Shown: piece after piece, positions 9,047-17,652 of the stretch | How positions within the stretch are numbered: position 1 is the stretch's first letter | How the letters are laid out: each line of letters opens with the position of its first letter | Source: JAFGLZ01 sp964622545 | GTDB taxonomy: Bacteria > Planctomycetota > Phycisphaerae > UBA1845 > JAFGLZ01 | Assembly (NCBI GenBank): GCA_964622545.1 | Contig: CAZUQM010000001.1 | Coordinates: 324,298-388,297 of the forward strand | Length of the DNA stretch: 64,000 nucleotides | Direction: 5' to 3' | Position numbers and translations under genes: made by a program | The notes under the pieces: generated by a model | Told to the model about the DNA's origin: nothing | The model's input: the letters and a program-made list of their open reading frames with translations, nothing else | The model's database searches: none

Positions 9047-11134
9047 TCAACCACCCATCCGCACCGCTTCTCCCTCCAACACCAACAGCTCGAACGGCGG
9101 CAGGTCGAGCATGACCGGCGTGCCGCGCTCGGCCGAGATCGCACGTCGGTTCGGCTGTTTGGTCCAGCGAGGTGTGAGCCGCCAACGTTTCGCCGCACGG
9201 TCCGGCAGCTCGAGCGCCTCGCCGACGTCCAGTCGATACCGTGCCGGCTTGTCGCTCGGGTTCCGCAGGCCGATGACGGCCCGGCCCGGCGCCCAGGACG
9301 CGTAGCCGTAGACCTCGCCCTGGGTCGGGTCGCCGCCGATCCAGTGGGTATCGACCAGCACGTCGACGCGATCGCGGGCCCACCGCATCGCCTCGGCCAG
9401 GGCGTCCCACAACCGCGGCGTCATCGTGCTCGGCGTGACGAACAGGTCGATCTGCTGCGTGCCCGAGACGACGTTCATGCGGATCTCGTCGATGATGTCG
9501 GGCTCGTCGTCGTTCATCTTGTGGTAGTCGCGGCCGAGCTGTCCGAGACACAGCCCTTGCGATTTTAGCGAGTTCAGCGGAAAGAGCGGCCCGCGCTGCG
9601 TCGCGATCCGATGGGCGTAGCCGTCGCGGTAGGTCAGCCATCGCTGACGCATGCGCCCTGGGCCGGTGTGTCCCGCGTCGCGGCCGCCCCGCCACACCGC
9701 ATCGCTGTGCAGCAGCCAGAACGGCGACGGCCAGGTACCGGCGGTCACGTTGAGGTAGATGTCCGGCTTGATCCGGCGCAGATCGCCGAGCAGTCGGAAC
9801 AGGGCCTCGATGTCGGGGGCGAACTCCTCGCCCGCGCCGCCCGTGTCGCTGCCCTTACCGACGCCGTCGAACTTGAAGAAGCCCACGCCGTGCTCGCGGA
9901 CCATCTCGGCACAGACCGAACGGAACCGCTCGTAGTACTTCGGTCCGGCCAGCGAGAAGCCGCGGCTGTTCGTCTCGAAGCCTTGCGTGGCGCCGTACTC
10001 AAGCCGCTCGGCCTTGGCCGCGCCGTAGCCGCCCCACGGCGAGAGCCAGGCCCCCAACGTCGAACCGTACTTGGCGGCCGCCTTGGCCAGCCGCTTGAAG
10101 CCGACGGGGAAGTCGGCGTGGAACCGCCACAGCGTGGCGTTGTCGTCCCAGCCGTCATCGAAGACGAAGGCGTCGAGCGGGGCGTTGCGCTGCACGGCCA
10201 GGGCGCGACCGAACGTCTCGATCCGCTCCAAGCACCGGGCTTCGGACATCTTCCGCTTCTTCCAGGCGATGTCGTACCAGCTGTTGTAGTGCACGAACGG
10301 TTTGTAGGGTCGAGGTCGCCGTCGCTCGACGGCGACCAGCACGGCCCGCCGCATCTGATTGGCCGGTGCGACGCCGATGACGGCCGACCGCGAGACGGGG
10401 CGCTCGGGCGTCGCCTGAATGGGAACCGGCACGACGCAGGACGTGCGTCCGTCGACGGCTCGATTCGTCGAGAGCGGGCTCATGCAGCCGAGGAAGAGCG
10501 AGCCGGCCACAAGAGGCGAGCCGTCGACCGTCCCGACCGTCCGGCCGCTCGGGGCGGCCAGGTCCAGCAGCCGGATCGCCTTGATCGCCGGGGCGTCCTG
10601 GCCGTAAGGCACGATCACGCGCTGGATTACGACGTTCGAGCCGTCTCGGAGCTCGGCCTGCCAGATCACCGTCAGCGCGCGGTCGGCGCTGCGAAGGCGC
10701 GCCTCCGCTCGCCAACCGCGGAAGCGGAGGCATCGCCGAACTGACTTGGGCTGGGGCTCGATCGTGGTCAGCGTCGGCGTGCCCATGGCGTGCAGGTCGG
10801 AGGCCCGGATCGTCGCGCCGTCGAGGCAGACGATCGTGAGTAGCTCGCCGTCCTCGCCGCGAAGCGTCTCGCCCGTCAGCCGGTTCGCGACGCGATCCGG
10901 GAGAGGCCGGCCGCCGTCGATTCGCCAGCCGACCTCGAGCGCTTGATTGGTCAGCGTCAGGGTCTCCGCGGTCAGCTTCGCTTGCGCCGCGCCGGGCTCG
11001 GGTCCGGGGAAGGTCGCGCCCAGCGCGGCTGCGTCCCTTCCCATGCAGAGGGCCCCTGCCAGCAGAGCCATGCCCAGCCGAACATTCCCGCTCAACGTCC
11101 GCATCCTACTTTCGTAGAAGACCTCTGTGGCCAT
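9047..11134 (-). CDS. Exported alpha-galactosidase-like glycoside hydrolase (GH27/GH36 type)
   Basis: A 695-residue protein with an N-terminal signal peptide (hydrophobic LGMALLAGALC). A (beta/alpha)8-type region carries the clan GH-D landmarks: FVFDDGWDD at about 323, FFKFDGVGKG with the probable nucleophile Asp near 417, and DAVWRGGRDAG with the probable acid/base Asp near 478. An N-terminal beta-sandwich and a C-terminal all-beta domain flank it. It probably removes alpha-galactosyl or related residues from extracellular polysaccharide. The start at 11134 has an AAGG site; the ATG at 11104 (MRTLSG) would give a more typical signal peptide and is a fair alternative. The gene is divergent from proA. 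Confidence 0.8.
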   Translation of the reverse strand: MATEVFYESRMRTLSGNVRLGMALLAGALCMGRDAAALGATFPGPEPGAAQAKLTAETLTLTNQALEVGWRIDGGRPLPDRVANRLTGETLRGEDGELLTIVCLDGATIRASDLHAMGTPTLTTIEPQPKSVRRCLRFRGWRAEARLRSADRALTVIWQAELRDGSNVVIQRVIVPYGQDAPAIKAIRLLDLAAPSGRTVGTVDGSPLVAGSLFLGCMSPLSTNRAVDGRTSCVVPVPIQATPERPVSRSAVIGVAPANQMRRAVLVAVERRRPRPYKPFVHYNSWYDIAWKKRKMSEARCLERIETFGRALAVQRNAPLDAFVFDDGWDDNATLWRFHADFPVGFKRLAKAAAKYGSTLGAWLSPWGGYGAAKAERLEYGATQGFETNSRGFSLAGPKYYERFRSVCAEMVREHGVGFFKFDGVGKGSDTGGAGEEFAPDIEALFRLLGDLRRIKPDIYLNVTAGTWPSPFWLLHSDAVWRGGRDAGHTGPGRMRQRWLTYRDGYAHRIATQRGPLFPLNSLKSQGLCLGQLGRDYHKMNDDEPDIIDEIRMNVVSGTQQIDLFVTPSTMTPRLWDALAEAMRWARDRVDVLVDTHWIGGDPTQGEVYGYASWAPGRAVIGLRNPSDKPARYRLDVGEALELPDRAAKRWRLTPRWTKQPNRRAISAERGTPVMLDLPPFELLVLEGEAVRMGG

Positions 11135-11498
11135 GATGCCTTGAGCATGGCAGCAGACCCCGGACGCGTCAACCGACAGGCCAGAGTGCGTGACACTTCA
11201 GGCGGGCCCTTAGCCGGGCCGCCCTGTCCTCAGCGCGGTCGGGTTGGCGCCTTGCAGGCCCTGGCAACGAGCGTAGCCGCCGCACTGATCCAGGGGGGAT
11301 CCGCTCGGCCCGCACACGACATGACCCCGCTGGGGACAGCGGGGCTCGGTTGCCGCCCGCGCTCGCAGAGATCCCGTTCAGCTCGGTATGCGTCTTCAGT
11401 CTGCCTCGCACCGACATCCCCGATGCATCCGACTATCCGATCCGGTAAGATGCAGTGTCGATGCTGCCATGACAGGGACATGAAGCGAGGAACGAACC
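11135..11498. other. Divergent intergenic region, alpha-galactosidase-like gene / proA
   Basis: No supported gene. A TAAGAT at 11446-11451 could be a -10 box for proA, but no good -35 lies 16-18 bases upstream. No repeats or strong hairpins were recognised. Confidence 0.4.
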
Positions 11499-12770
11499 AT
11501 GGCTACCACCGAACAGGACCTGCCCACCTACGTCGCGACCCTTGCGACCACCGGGCTGACCGCGAGCCGATCGCTGGCCACGCTGCCCGGCAAGGTCCGC
11601 GACGAGGCCCTGTTGAGCATGGCCCGCACGCTCCGCGAGCGCGCCGCGGACATCGCCAAGGCCAACGCCAACGACCTGGCCGCGGCCAGGGAGAACAACC
11701 TCACCTCGGCCATGATCGACCGGCTCACGCTCGACGAGGCCCGCGTCGACAAGATGGCCCGAGCCGTGGAGGAGGTCGCGGCCCAGCCCGACCCGATCGG
11801 CCAGACGATCTCGGCCTACAACACGCCCAGCGGTTTGCGCGTGGAGAAGCGGCGCGTGCCCATCGGCGTGGTCGCGATCATCTACGAGTCGCGTCCGAAC
11901 GTGACCAGCGACGCGGCCAGCCTCTGCATCAAGAGCGGCAACGCCGTCATCCTGCGGGGCGGAAAGGAGTCGATCCACAGCAACCGGGCGATCGGCGAGG
12001 CCATCAGCGAGGCCATGACCGCCGCCGGCATCGACCCCCATGCCGTGCAGGTCGTGCAGACCACCGACCGGGCGCTCGTGCCTTTGCTCGTCAAGCAGGA
12101 CGGCTACCTCAGCGTGGTGATTCCCCGCGGCGGCGAGGGGCTGATTCGCTCGGTCGTGGCCGAGGCCACCGTGCCCGTCCTGAAGCACTACACGGGCAAC
12201 TGCCACGTTTACGTCCACGGCGACTGCGACTACGCCATGGCCGAGAAGATCGTCCTGAACGCCAAGCTGCAGCGGCCCGGCGTGTGCAACGCGGCCGAGA
12301 CGATCCTCTTCGATCGCATGATCGCGGGCGACTACCTGCCCAAGATCGGTAAGAAGCTCCTCGACGCCGGCTGCGAGATCCGCGGCTGCGAGACGACGTG
12401 CGAGCTGTTCAGCGGGGCCAAGCCCGCCGCCGATCAGGACTGGGCCGACGAATACCTCGATCTGATCGTCGCGTGCAAGGTCGTCGACGGGCTCGACGCG
12501 GCGGTGGATCACATCAACACCTACGGCTCGCACCACACTGACGCGATCCTGACCAACCACATCGCCGAGGCCGACCGGTTCGTGGCGGCCGTCGATTCGT
12601 CCAGCGTGATGGTCAACTGCTCGACGCGGCTGAGCGACGGGGGCGTGTACGGGCTCGGCGCCGAGATCGGCATCAGCACCGACAAGCTGCATGCCCGCGG
12701 ACCGATGGGTGCGGCCGACCTGACGACGTACAAGTACATCTGCACGGCGCATGGGATGGTGCGGGAGTAG
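11499..12770 (+). CDS. proA: Gamma-glutamyl phosphate reductase
   Basis: Second step of proline synthesis: NADPH-dependent reduction of L-glutamyl-5-phosphate to glutamate semialdehyde in the cytoplasm. The 423-residue length is typical. Recognisable family motifs are PIGVVAIIYESRPNVTSDAA, IKSGNAVILRGGKE, the catalytic-cysteine segment RPGVCNAAET (Cys near 263), TYGSHHTDAI and GAEIGISTDKLHARGPMG. A GCGAGGAA site lies upstream of the ATG. proB is not adjacent in this window. A perfect 7-bp hairpin at 12897-12914 lies 130 bases downstream. Confidence 0.95.
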   Translation: MATTEQDLPTYVATLATTGLTASRSLATLPGKVRDEALLSMARTLRERAADIAKANANDLAAARENNLTSAMIDRLTLDEARVDKMARAVEEVAAQPDPIGQTISAYNTPSGLRVEKRRVPIGVVAIIYESRPNVTSDAASLCIKSGNAVILRGGKESIHSNRAIGEAISEAMTAAGIDPHAVQVVQTTDRALVPLLVKQDGYLSVVIPRGGEGLIRSVVAEATVPVLKHYTGNCHVYVHGDCDYAMAEKIVLNAKLQRPGVCNAAETILFDRMIAGDYLPKIGKKLLDAGCEIRGCETTCELFSGAKPAADQDWADEYLDLIVACKVVDGLDAAVDHINTYGSHHTDAILTNHIAEADRFVAAVDSSSVMVNCSTRLSDGGVYGLGAEIGISTDKLHARGPMGAADLTTYKYICTAHGMVRE

Positions 12771-12896
12771 GGAATATGGTCCTCGGTAGTCTGTGCTTCT
12801 GGCACGGCCTGTGTGCTTCCGCGAGACCCGTGAGAAGCCGATCGGCGCTGCCAGCCGCGAAGCACGCTCAAGCTCGTTAGCTCAGGGCTATGGCCG

Positions 12897-12914
12897 CCCG
12901 CATCTGCATGCGGG
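12897..12914. other. Perfect hairpin between proA and the toxin-antitoxin pair
   Basis: CCCGCAT, loop CTGC, ATGCGGG. There is no downstream T-tract, so it could be an RNA-end protecting stem or a protein site rather than a classical terminator. Confidence 0.35.
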
Positions 12915-13008
12915 TCTCAGGGATCTGATTCTCAAAGGTATACCACTTGAGTGACGATATTGGGCAAGAAAGGAACCCTTGTCGCGGGTTGACCTGAATT
13001 GCCGCAGT

Positions 13009-13037
13009 TTCGCTGACTTCCCTCCCCGTGGTAGAAT
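13009..13037 (+). promoter_or_regulatory. Possible promoter of the toxin-antitoxin operon
   Basis: A good -10 (TAGAAT, 13032-13037) lies 28 bases before the antitoxin start. The -35 at 17-base spacing (TTCGCT) is poor, as expected for a promoter that depends on or is controlled by a bound protein. Confidence 0.4.
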
Positions 13038-13065
13038 CAGAAGGACGAGACGAGGAGACGAAGCT

Positions 13066-13791
13066 ATGCCTGGGCAACGGGCAGTCGACAGAATGAAGAC
13101 GCCGGAGGTGCTTGACAGGCCAATCTACGCCCTTGCCCAGGCCAGCCACATCGTGAACCTGCATCATAGTCGAGTTCGCAGGTGGCTACTTGGATACACG
13201 TACTCTCGAGAGGATTCCAAGGGCCAGATCCGAACTCGACGGCAGCAACCAGTGGTTCAGCGTCGCGCGACCGGAGACAGCCCTTTCGCATCCTTCCTGG
13301 ATGTGGTCGATTTGCTGTTCGTCAAGGCCTTTCTTGATAGAGGGCACAAGCTTCAACAGATTCGTGAAGCACTGAACGAAGCACGTACCATACTCGGGAC
13401 CACCCATTTCGCCAGACAGGATTTCTTCTCCGACGGCAGAAGCATCTACTTGAAAGTCGAGAAGGAAGGGCCTGATGCCATGATGGCCCTTCTTGAAGGT
13501 GGTCAGTGGGTCATTGCGCCGATCATCCTTCAATTGGCGGAACAGATCGTTTTCGAAGATGACACCGGTTATGCTCGGCAATGGTATCCTTTGGGCAAGA
13601 ACGGAAACGTCTTGGTCGACCCGACTCTATCCTTCGGTAAGCCGATCATCACAGGACGTCGTATCGATACCCGAACCATATACGAGTGCTACAAGGCCGA
13701 GCGCGAAGACGCTCAGCGAGTTGCTGAATGGTTCGACATCAAGCCAGAAGAAGTCAATGCTGCTATTGCGTTCGAGGAACGAGCCGCATGA
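13066..13791 (+). CDS. DUF433-type antitoxin (VapB45-like) with N-terminal HTH
   Basis: A 241-residue protein. The N-terminal part (IYALAQASHIVNLHHSRVRRWLLGY) looks like a MerR-type helix-turn-helix. The C-terminal part (PTLSFGKPIITGRRIDTRTIYECYKAE, then VAEWFDIKPEEVNAAIAFEE) is the DUF433 domain found in antitoxins paired with PIN-like VapC45 toxins. It presumably binds and neutralises the toxin and autoregulates the operon. The start at 13066 has a GGAG site eight bases upstream; the open frame extends further up but without a site. Its TGA overlaps the toxin ATG (ATGA). Base composition is clearly more AT-rich than the flanking genes, suggesting transfer. Confidence 0.78.
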   Translation: MPGQRAVDRMKTPEVLDRPIYALAQASHIVNLHHSRVRRWLLGYTYSREDSKGQIRTRRQQPVVQRRATGDSPFASFLDVVDLLFVKAFLDRGHKLQQIREALNEARTILGTTHFARQDFFSDGRSIYLKVEKEGPDAMMALLEGGQWVIAPIILQLAEQIVFEDDTGYARQWYPLGKNGNVLVDPTLSFGKPIITGRRIDTRTIYECYKAEREDAQRVAEWFDIKPEEVNAAIAFEERAA

Positions 13792-14168
13792 AGTTCTTCT
13801 TTGACGCCAACACCAGCCCGAGACTGGCAAAAGCACTGAGGACACTTGGTGAAGGGGCTGTGCACTCCACCGGTAGCTTCTCGCATGACACCCCGGACGA
13901 AGACCTGATCAAGCACATAGGAAGAGCGGGGCAAGTCCTGGTCACGAGAGACAAGTGGATGCATAGAAACCCGGCGCAAAGGGACCTGCTGAAGAAACAC
14001 AAAGTTCGCGTCTTCTTCGTGCCGGGAAACCTGAGGATTTGTGAAGAAGTCCAGTTTCTTGCCAGGCAGTGGCCGAAGATCAAGCACCACGCTCACGATA
14101 TGGCCGGGCCCATGGCGTACGTTGTCCCCAAAAGGGGCAATCGGTTCAGGGAGGTCTCGCTGGGGTAG
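13788..14168 (+). CDS. PIN-like RNase toxin (VapC45 / DUF5615 type)
   Basis: A 126-residue protein starting MKFFFDANTSPRLAKALR, the N-terminal PIN-like core with an acidic residue after strand 1. Further acidic positions are in DTPDEDLIKH and TRDKWMHRN, and strand 4 is VRVFFVPGNL. This layout is typical of compact PIN-like toxins, which are metal-dependent ribonucleases. The ATG at 13788 overlaps the antitoxin stop by four bases, implying translational coupling. A DUF5615-family label is equally reasonable. The AT-rich composition matches its partner. Confidence 0.78.
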   Translation: MKFFFDANTSPRLAKALRTLGEGAVHSTGSFSHDTPDEDLIKHIGRAGQVLVTRDKWMHRNPAQRDLLKKHKVRVFFVPGNLRICEEVQFLARQWPKIKHHAHDMAGPMAYVVPKRGNRFREVSLG

Positions 14169-14205
14169 CGGGTTACTGAGTCGGGCGCTGAGCCGCACCG
14201 ACCAT

Positions 14206-15366
14206 TTATTCCTCAATCAAATACGGCCTCGCCCGCTCAGCACCCACTTGCTCGACGAGGAAGTCGTTGATGTGGATCGTCTTGCCGACCAGGGCGTGGC
14301 CGTCGCGCATCGGCGTGCCGCCCGCGATCGACGCATCCACCGCGTTGCCCATGAGCGTCGCGTAGAGCCCGTTCATGCCGAACGTGTCGGGATGCTCGTC
14401 GGGGCTGAGCGGCTCGTTTCGGTGCCGAAGGATCTCCATCAACCCCTCGCCCGGACTCTCGACGGCGTAGCCGCGGTAGTGGTCGCCTAGCTTATGCAGG
14501 AAGTTCGGATTGATGCAGCGATTGCCCTCGCTGGACAGGTCGCGCCAGCCGCGGTCGGTCGTGTCGAGCGTGATATAGCCCTTCGAGCATTGCAGCGTCA
14601 TGCCTTGCACCGTCAGGGCCGGTGCGCCCTTGGGCAGGTTCCAGCTCACCACGAACGAGAAGCTCGCCCCGCCGGTCATGATGAAGTCGGCCTTGACGGC
14701 GTCCAGCGTGTCCACGCCCTGGGCGGCCACCTCGTCCTTGTAGGCCGTCGCGCGGACCTCGAGCGGCTCGAGGCCCGTGACGAACCGCATCACGTCGAAG
14801 AAGTGCACGCCGAGGAACCAGACCGGGCTGCTCTTGGCGGCCAGGTCGGACTTGAAGAACGTGCCGACCGGCACGCTGATCTCGTCCTGCATCCACGAGT
14901 ACGTCGACTGCACGACGCCGTAGTGGCCCGACAGCACCCGCTCGCGCAGGGCGAGATGGACCGGGTCGAACCGTTTGTGGAAGTCGACGATGACGGCTCG
15001 TCGCTTCTCGCGGGCCTTCTCGACGATGTCGACGGCCTCGGACGTCAGCATGCACAGGGGTTTCTCGACCAGCACGTCGAGCCCCGCGTCCAACGCGTCG
15101 AGCACGATCCGCGTGTGGACGTGGTCGGGTGTGACGATCGCCACCGCGTCCAGGCCGGCCTCGGTGAACATCTTCGTGTGGTCGGTGTACGTCTTGGCGC
15201 CCGGGCACTTCGGCGCCAGCTCGGCGAGGCGCTCTTCGCTCAGGTCGCAGATGCCGGCTAGCTCGAGCTTGTCGCTGTAGGCCGTCTCGTAGTAGCAGGG
15301 CAAGTGGGCGATCTCGACGAACCGACCCAAACCGACCAATCCCAATCGCAGTTTCTGATTGCTCAT
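14206..15366 (-). CDS. Gfo/Idh/MocA family oxidoreductase
   Basis: A 386-residue NAD(P)-dependent sugar or inositol dehydrogenase-like protein. The Rossmann motif is at the N-terminus (LGLVGLGRFVEIAH) and the family signature EKPLCM is at 101-106, with the catalytic Lys102. A C-terminal substrate domain contains a DFHKRFDP stretch and a GVHFFDVMRF helix. No signal peptide is present, so it is probably cytoplasmic. The gene follows purM by only 12 bases with a GAGGGAG site before the ATG, so it is probably co-transcribed, though no functional link to purines is apparent. The substrate is unknown. Confidence 0.88.
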   Translation of the reverse strand: MSNQKLRLGLVGLGRFVEIAHLPCYYETAYSDKLELAGICDLSEERLAELAPKCPGAKTYTDHTKMFTEAGLDAVAIVTPDHVHTRIVLDALDAGLDVLVEKPLCMLTSEAVDIVEKAREKRRAVIVDFHKRFDPVHLALRERVLSGHYGVVQSTYSWMQDEISVPVGTFFKSDLAAKSSPVWFLGVHFFDVMRFVTGLEPLEVRATAYKDEVAAQGVDTLDAVKADFIMTGGASFSFVVSWNLPKGAPALTVQGMTLQCSKGYITLDTTDRGWRDLSSEGNRCINPNFLHKLGDHYRGYAVESPGEGLMEILRHRNEPLSPDEHPDTFGMNGLYATLMGNAVDASIAGGTPMRDGHALVGKTIHINDFLVEQVGAERARPYLIEE

Positions 15367-15378
15367 CGTGCTCCCTCG

Positions 15379-16446
15379 TCACCGACTGAAGCGAACGCCA
15401 GGTGCCCCACGACGGACCACGCCGATCTCATACGCCCGCTCGCCAGCTCTCTCCAACCGCCTGATCACCGCCCGGGCAAACGTCGGCCTGACGATCAGCA
15501 CATAGCCGATGCCCATGTTGAACACGCGGAACATCTCGTCCTCGTTCACGCCCAGCGACCCGAGCCACTCGAACACCGGCGGGACGGGCCAACTGCCGCG
15601 ATGCAGCGTCGCGCCGCACCCGTCCGGCAGGCACCGCGGGATGTTGCCGGGCAACCCGCCGCCCGTGATGTGCGCCATGGCCCGCACCGGCCGCTTGAGC
15701 TTGTACGCATGCAGCAAATCGATCACAGGCCTCACGTAGATCCGCGTCGGGGTCAGTAGGGCCTCGCCGACCGTCTGGTCCAGCTCCTCTACGCCATCGG
15801 TCACCTTCAGGCCCGCCTGGTCGAACACCAGCCTCCGCACCAGCGAGTAGCCGTTCGAGTGGATCCCGTCCGAAGCCAAGCCGATGATCACGTCGTCCGG
15901 CTCGGCCCGCTGGGCGCCCTGCAGCCGCTTCAGCTCGACCACGCCGAGGGCGAAGCCCGCGAGGTCGAAATCGTCGTTGCGGTACATGTCGGGCATCTCG
16001 GCCGTCTCGCCGCCGAGCAGCACGCAGTCGGCCTGCTGGCAGCCGGCGACGATGCCGCGGACGATGTCGGCGCACCGCTCGGGCTCGAGCTTGTTGACGG
16101 CCATGTAGTCGAGGAACAGCAGCGGCTCGGCCTCGCAGGTGAGCATGTCGTTGACGCTCATCGCGACCAGGTCAATGCCGACCGTGTCGATCCGCCCGGC
16201 TTGGATCGCCACCAGCACCTTCGTGCCCACGCCGTCGGTGCAGGCCACCAACACCGGATCACGGTAGTTGCGGCGGAACAGCCGCTCGTTGAAGTCGAGC
16301 CGGAGCATCCCTGCGAACGAACCGTGACCGCCGACCACGCGCGGCCCGTACGTCCGTCGCACGAGCGGGGCGATCAGCTCGACCATGCGGTCGCCCGCGT
16401 CGATGTCCACGCCGGAGTCTTTGTAGGTCAGCGGCTTCTTGGCCAT
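15379..16446 (-). CDS. purM: Phosphoribosylformylglycinamidine cyclo-ligase (AIR synthetase)
   Basis: ATP-dependent ring closure of FGAM to AIR in purine synthesis. The 355-residue protein starts MAKKPLTYKDSGVDIDAGD, the conserved ATP-binding N-terminus. It then has VACTDGVGTKV, SVNDMLTCEAEPL, LLGGETAEMPDMY and HITGGGLPGNIPR, all diagnostic. The ATG at 16446 was chosen because family homology begins there; an in-frame start 36 bases upstream adds nothing conserved. It lies 64 bases downstream of the protease gene and 12 bases upstream of the Gfo/Idh/MocA gene on the same strand. Confidence 0.95.
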   Translation of the reverse strand: MAKKPLTYKDSGVDIDAGDRMVELIAPLVRRTYGPRVVGGHGSFAGMLRLDFNERLFRRNYRDPVLVACTDGVGTKVLVAIQAGRIDTVGIDLVAMSVNDMLTCEAEPLLFLDYMAVNKLEPERCADIVRGIVAGCQQADCVLLGGETAEMPDMYRNDDFDLAGFALGVVELKRLQGAQRAEPDDVIIGLASDGIHSNGYSLVRRLVFDQAGLKVTDGVEELDQTVGEALLTPTRIYVRPVIDLLHAYKLKRPVRAMAHITGGGLPGNIPRCLPDGCGATLHRGSWPVPPVFEWLGSLGVNEDEMFRVFNMGIGYVLIVRPTFARAVIRRLERAGERAYEIGVVRRGAPGVRFSR

Positions 16447-16510
16447 GCCGCATAACCTATCAGCGGCCCCCACCACCGGCAAGCGACGGCCGTTAAGACC
16501 GAGCGCGGGC

Positions 16511-17422
16511 TCACCGGCTTGCCCCGAGGGTCATGAGCTCCTGAATCGCACCGGCCGGAGCGCCGTACTTGCTTACCATCTGGAGATTCTGATGCTCACC
16601 GTCTTCCTTGCGGGCGTAGATCGACCGCGTGCTGATGACCATCCCCACGACCGCGCCGCGATCGTTGAACACCGGTGCGCCACTGGACCCGCGCGCGAAG
16701 TCGGCCGAGATCGCCAGTCGTCGGACGTCCTTGCCGCCATACCGATGCACCACATACCGGCAGATCACGCCGGTCGTCAGGGTGTAGAACTGCTTGGCCG
16801 GGTGGCTGATCACCGTGACGGGCGAGCCCACCGGCTCGTCGACCGCCAGCGGCAGGGGCGCAAGGCGGGCGCCGTCAAGCTTCAGGATGGCCACGTCGTT
16901 GGCCGCATCGGCCGCGAGCACCTCGCGCACCGGATAGACCTTGCCCTCGGCCGTCATCGCCCCCATGCCCTTGCGATCGTCTGCCTTGACGACGTGGTAG
17001 TTCGTTGCGATCACGCCGCCGGGCGTCAGCGCGATACCGGCCGCTACCGACGCATGCCACTTCGGACACTTCGAGCACTTGTACAACGCCCCGACGATCA
17101 ACACCCCGGAACGGCGACGGCGATAGATCTCGGGCGGGCTCATTCGACGGCTTGTGACCAGCTTCGGCAGACGGAGCCGGCATCGTTTGCGCTCGAGCTG
17201 CTTGATGAGCTTCGCCTGAGGACTGGACCGACCGTCCTCCAACAGCTTCTCCAAACCCCATGTGAACCGGCGGGTGATATCACGATCGTCGACGACGGCG
17301 TCGGCTTGCTCTAGGGAAGCGGCCCGGCTGACAGCGACGGGAATGCCGAGTACCGCGACGGTAACGACGATCGTCACACGCTTCGGAACCCGTCTGGATC
17401 GCATTATTGAGACGGCCACCAT
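16511..17422 (-). CDS. Exported trypsin-like serine protease
   Basis: A 303-residue protein with a basic n-region and hydrophobic core (VTIVVTVAVLGIPVAV), so it is exported. The chymotrypsin-fold triad can be read as His143 (ATNYHVV), Asp176 (ANDVAIL) and Ser247 (RGSSGAP). It resembles the protease part of DegP/HtrA but has no room for a PDZ domain. A CSKC pair at 116-119 just before the protease core is unusual and could bind metal. The AGGG site favours the ATG at 17422; one at 17404 is possible. It is upstream of purM on the same strand. Confidence 0.82.
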   Translation of the reverse strand: MVAVSIMRSRRVPKRVTIVVTVAVLGIPVAVSRAASLEQADAVVDDRDITRRFTWGLEKLLEDGRSSPQAKLIKQLERKRCRLRLPKLVTSRRMSPPEIYRRRRSGVLIVGALYKCSKCPKWHASVAAGIALTPGGVIATNYHVVKADDRKGMGAMTAEGKVYPVREVLAADAANDVAILKLDGARLAPLPLAVDEPVGSPVTVISHPAKQFYTLTTGVICRYVVHRYGGKDVRRLAISADFARGSSGAPVFNDRGAVVGMVISTRSIYARKEDGEHQNLQMVSKYGAPAGAIQELMTLGASR

Positions 17423-17652
17423 TCCATTACCCTGAAAACACGTCCAGATGTCGCCCTATCACAGCCACCCTTCGCGTGACTAGAGGCTCATGCGGGGCTC
17501 TGTCAAGTAGTGAGCATATACAAGGACACTATATATTGTGGTCGCCTGGGCTGGACACCAAGGTAGAGGTGCACAATGGGAGCCCACGCTAAAGCGCGTC
17601 AAATAGCCAGCAAATAAGAAGGAGCCACCGCAGCCGAGCTTCCGCAGTATTA

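Noticed and set aside
7066..9198. Long frame opposite lepA
   Set aside because: lepA is unmistakable on the plus strand; the antisense product has no domain.
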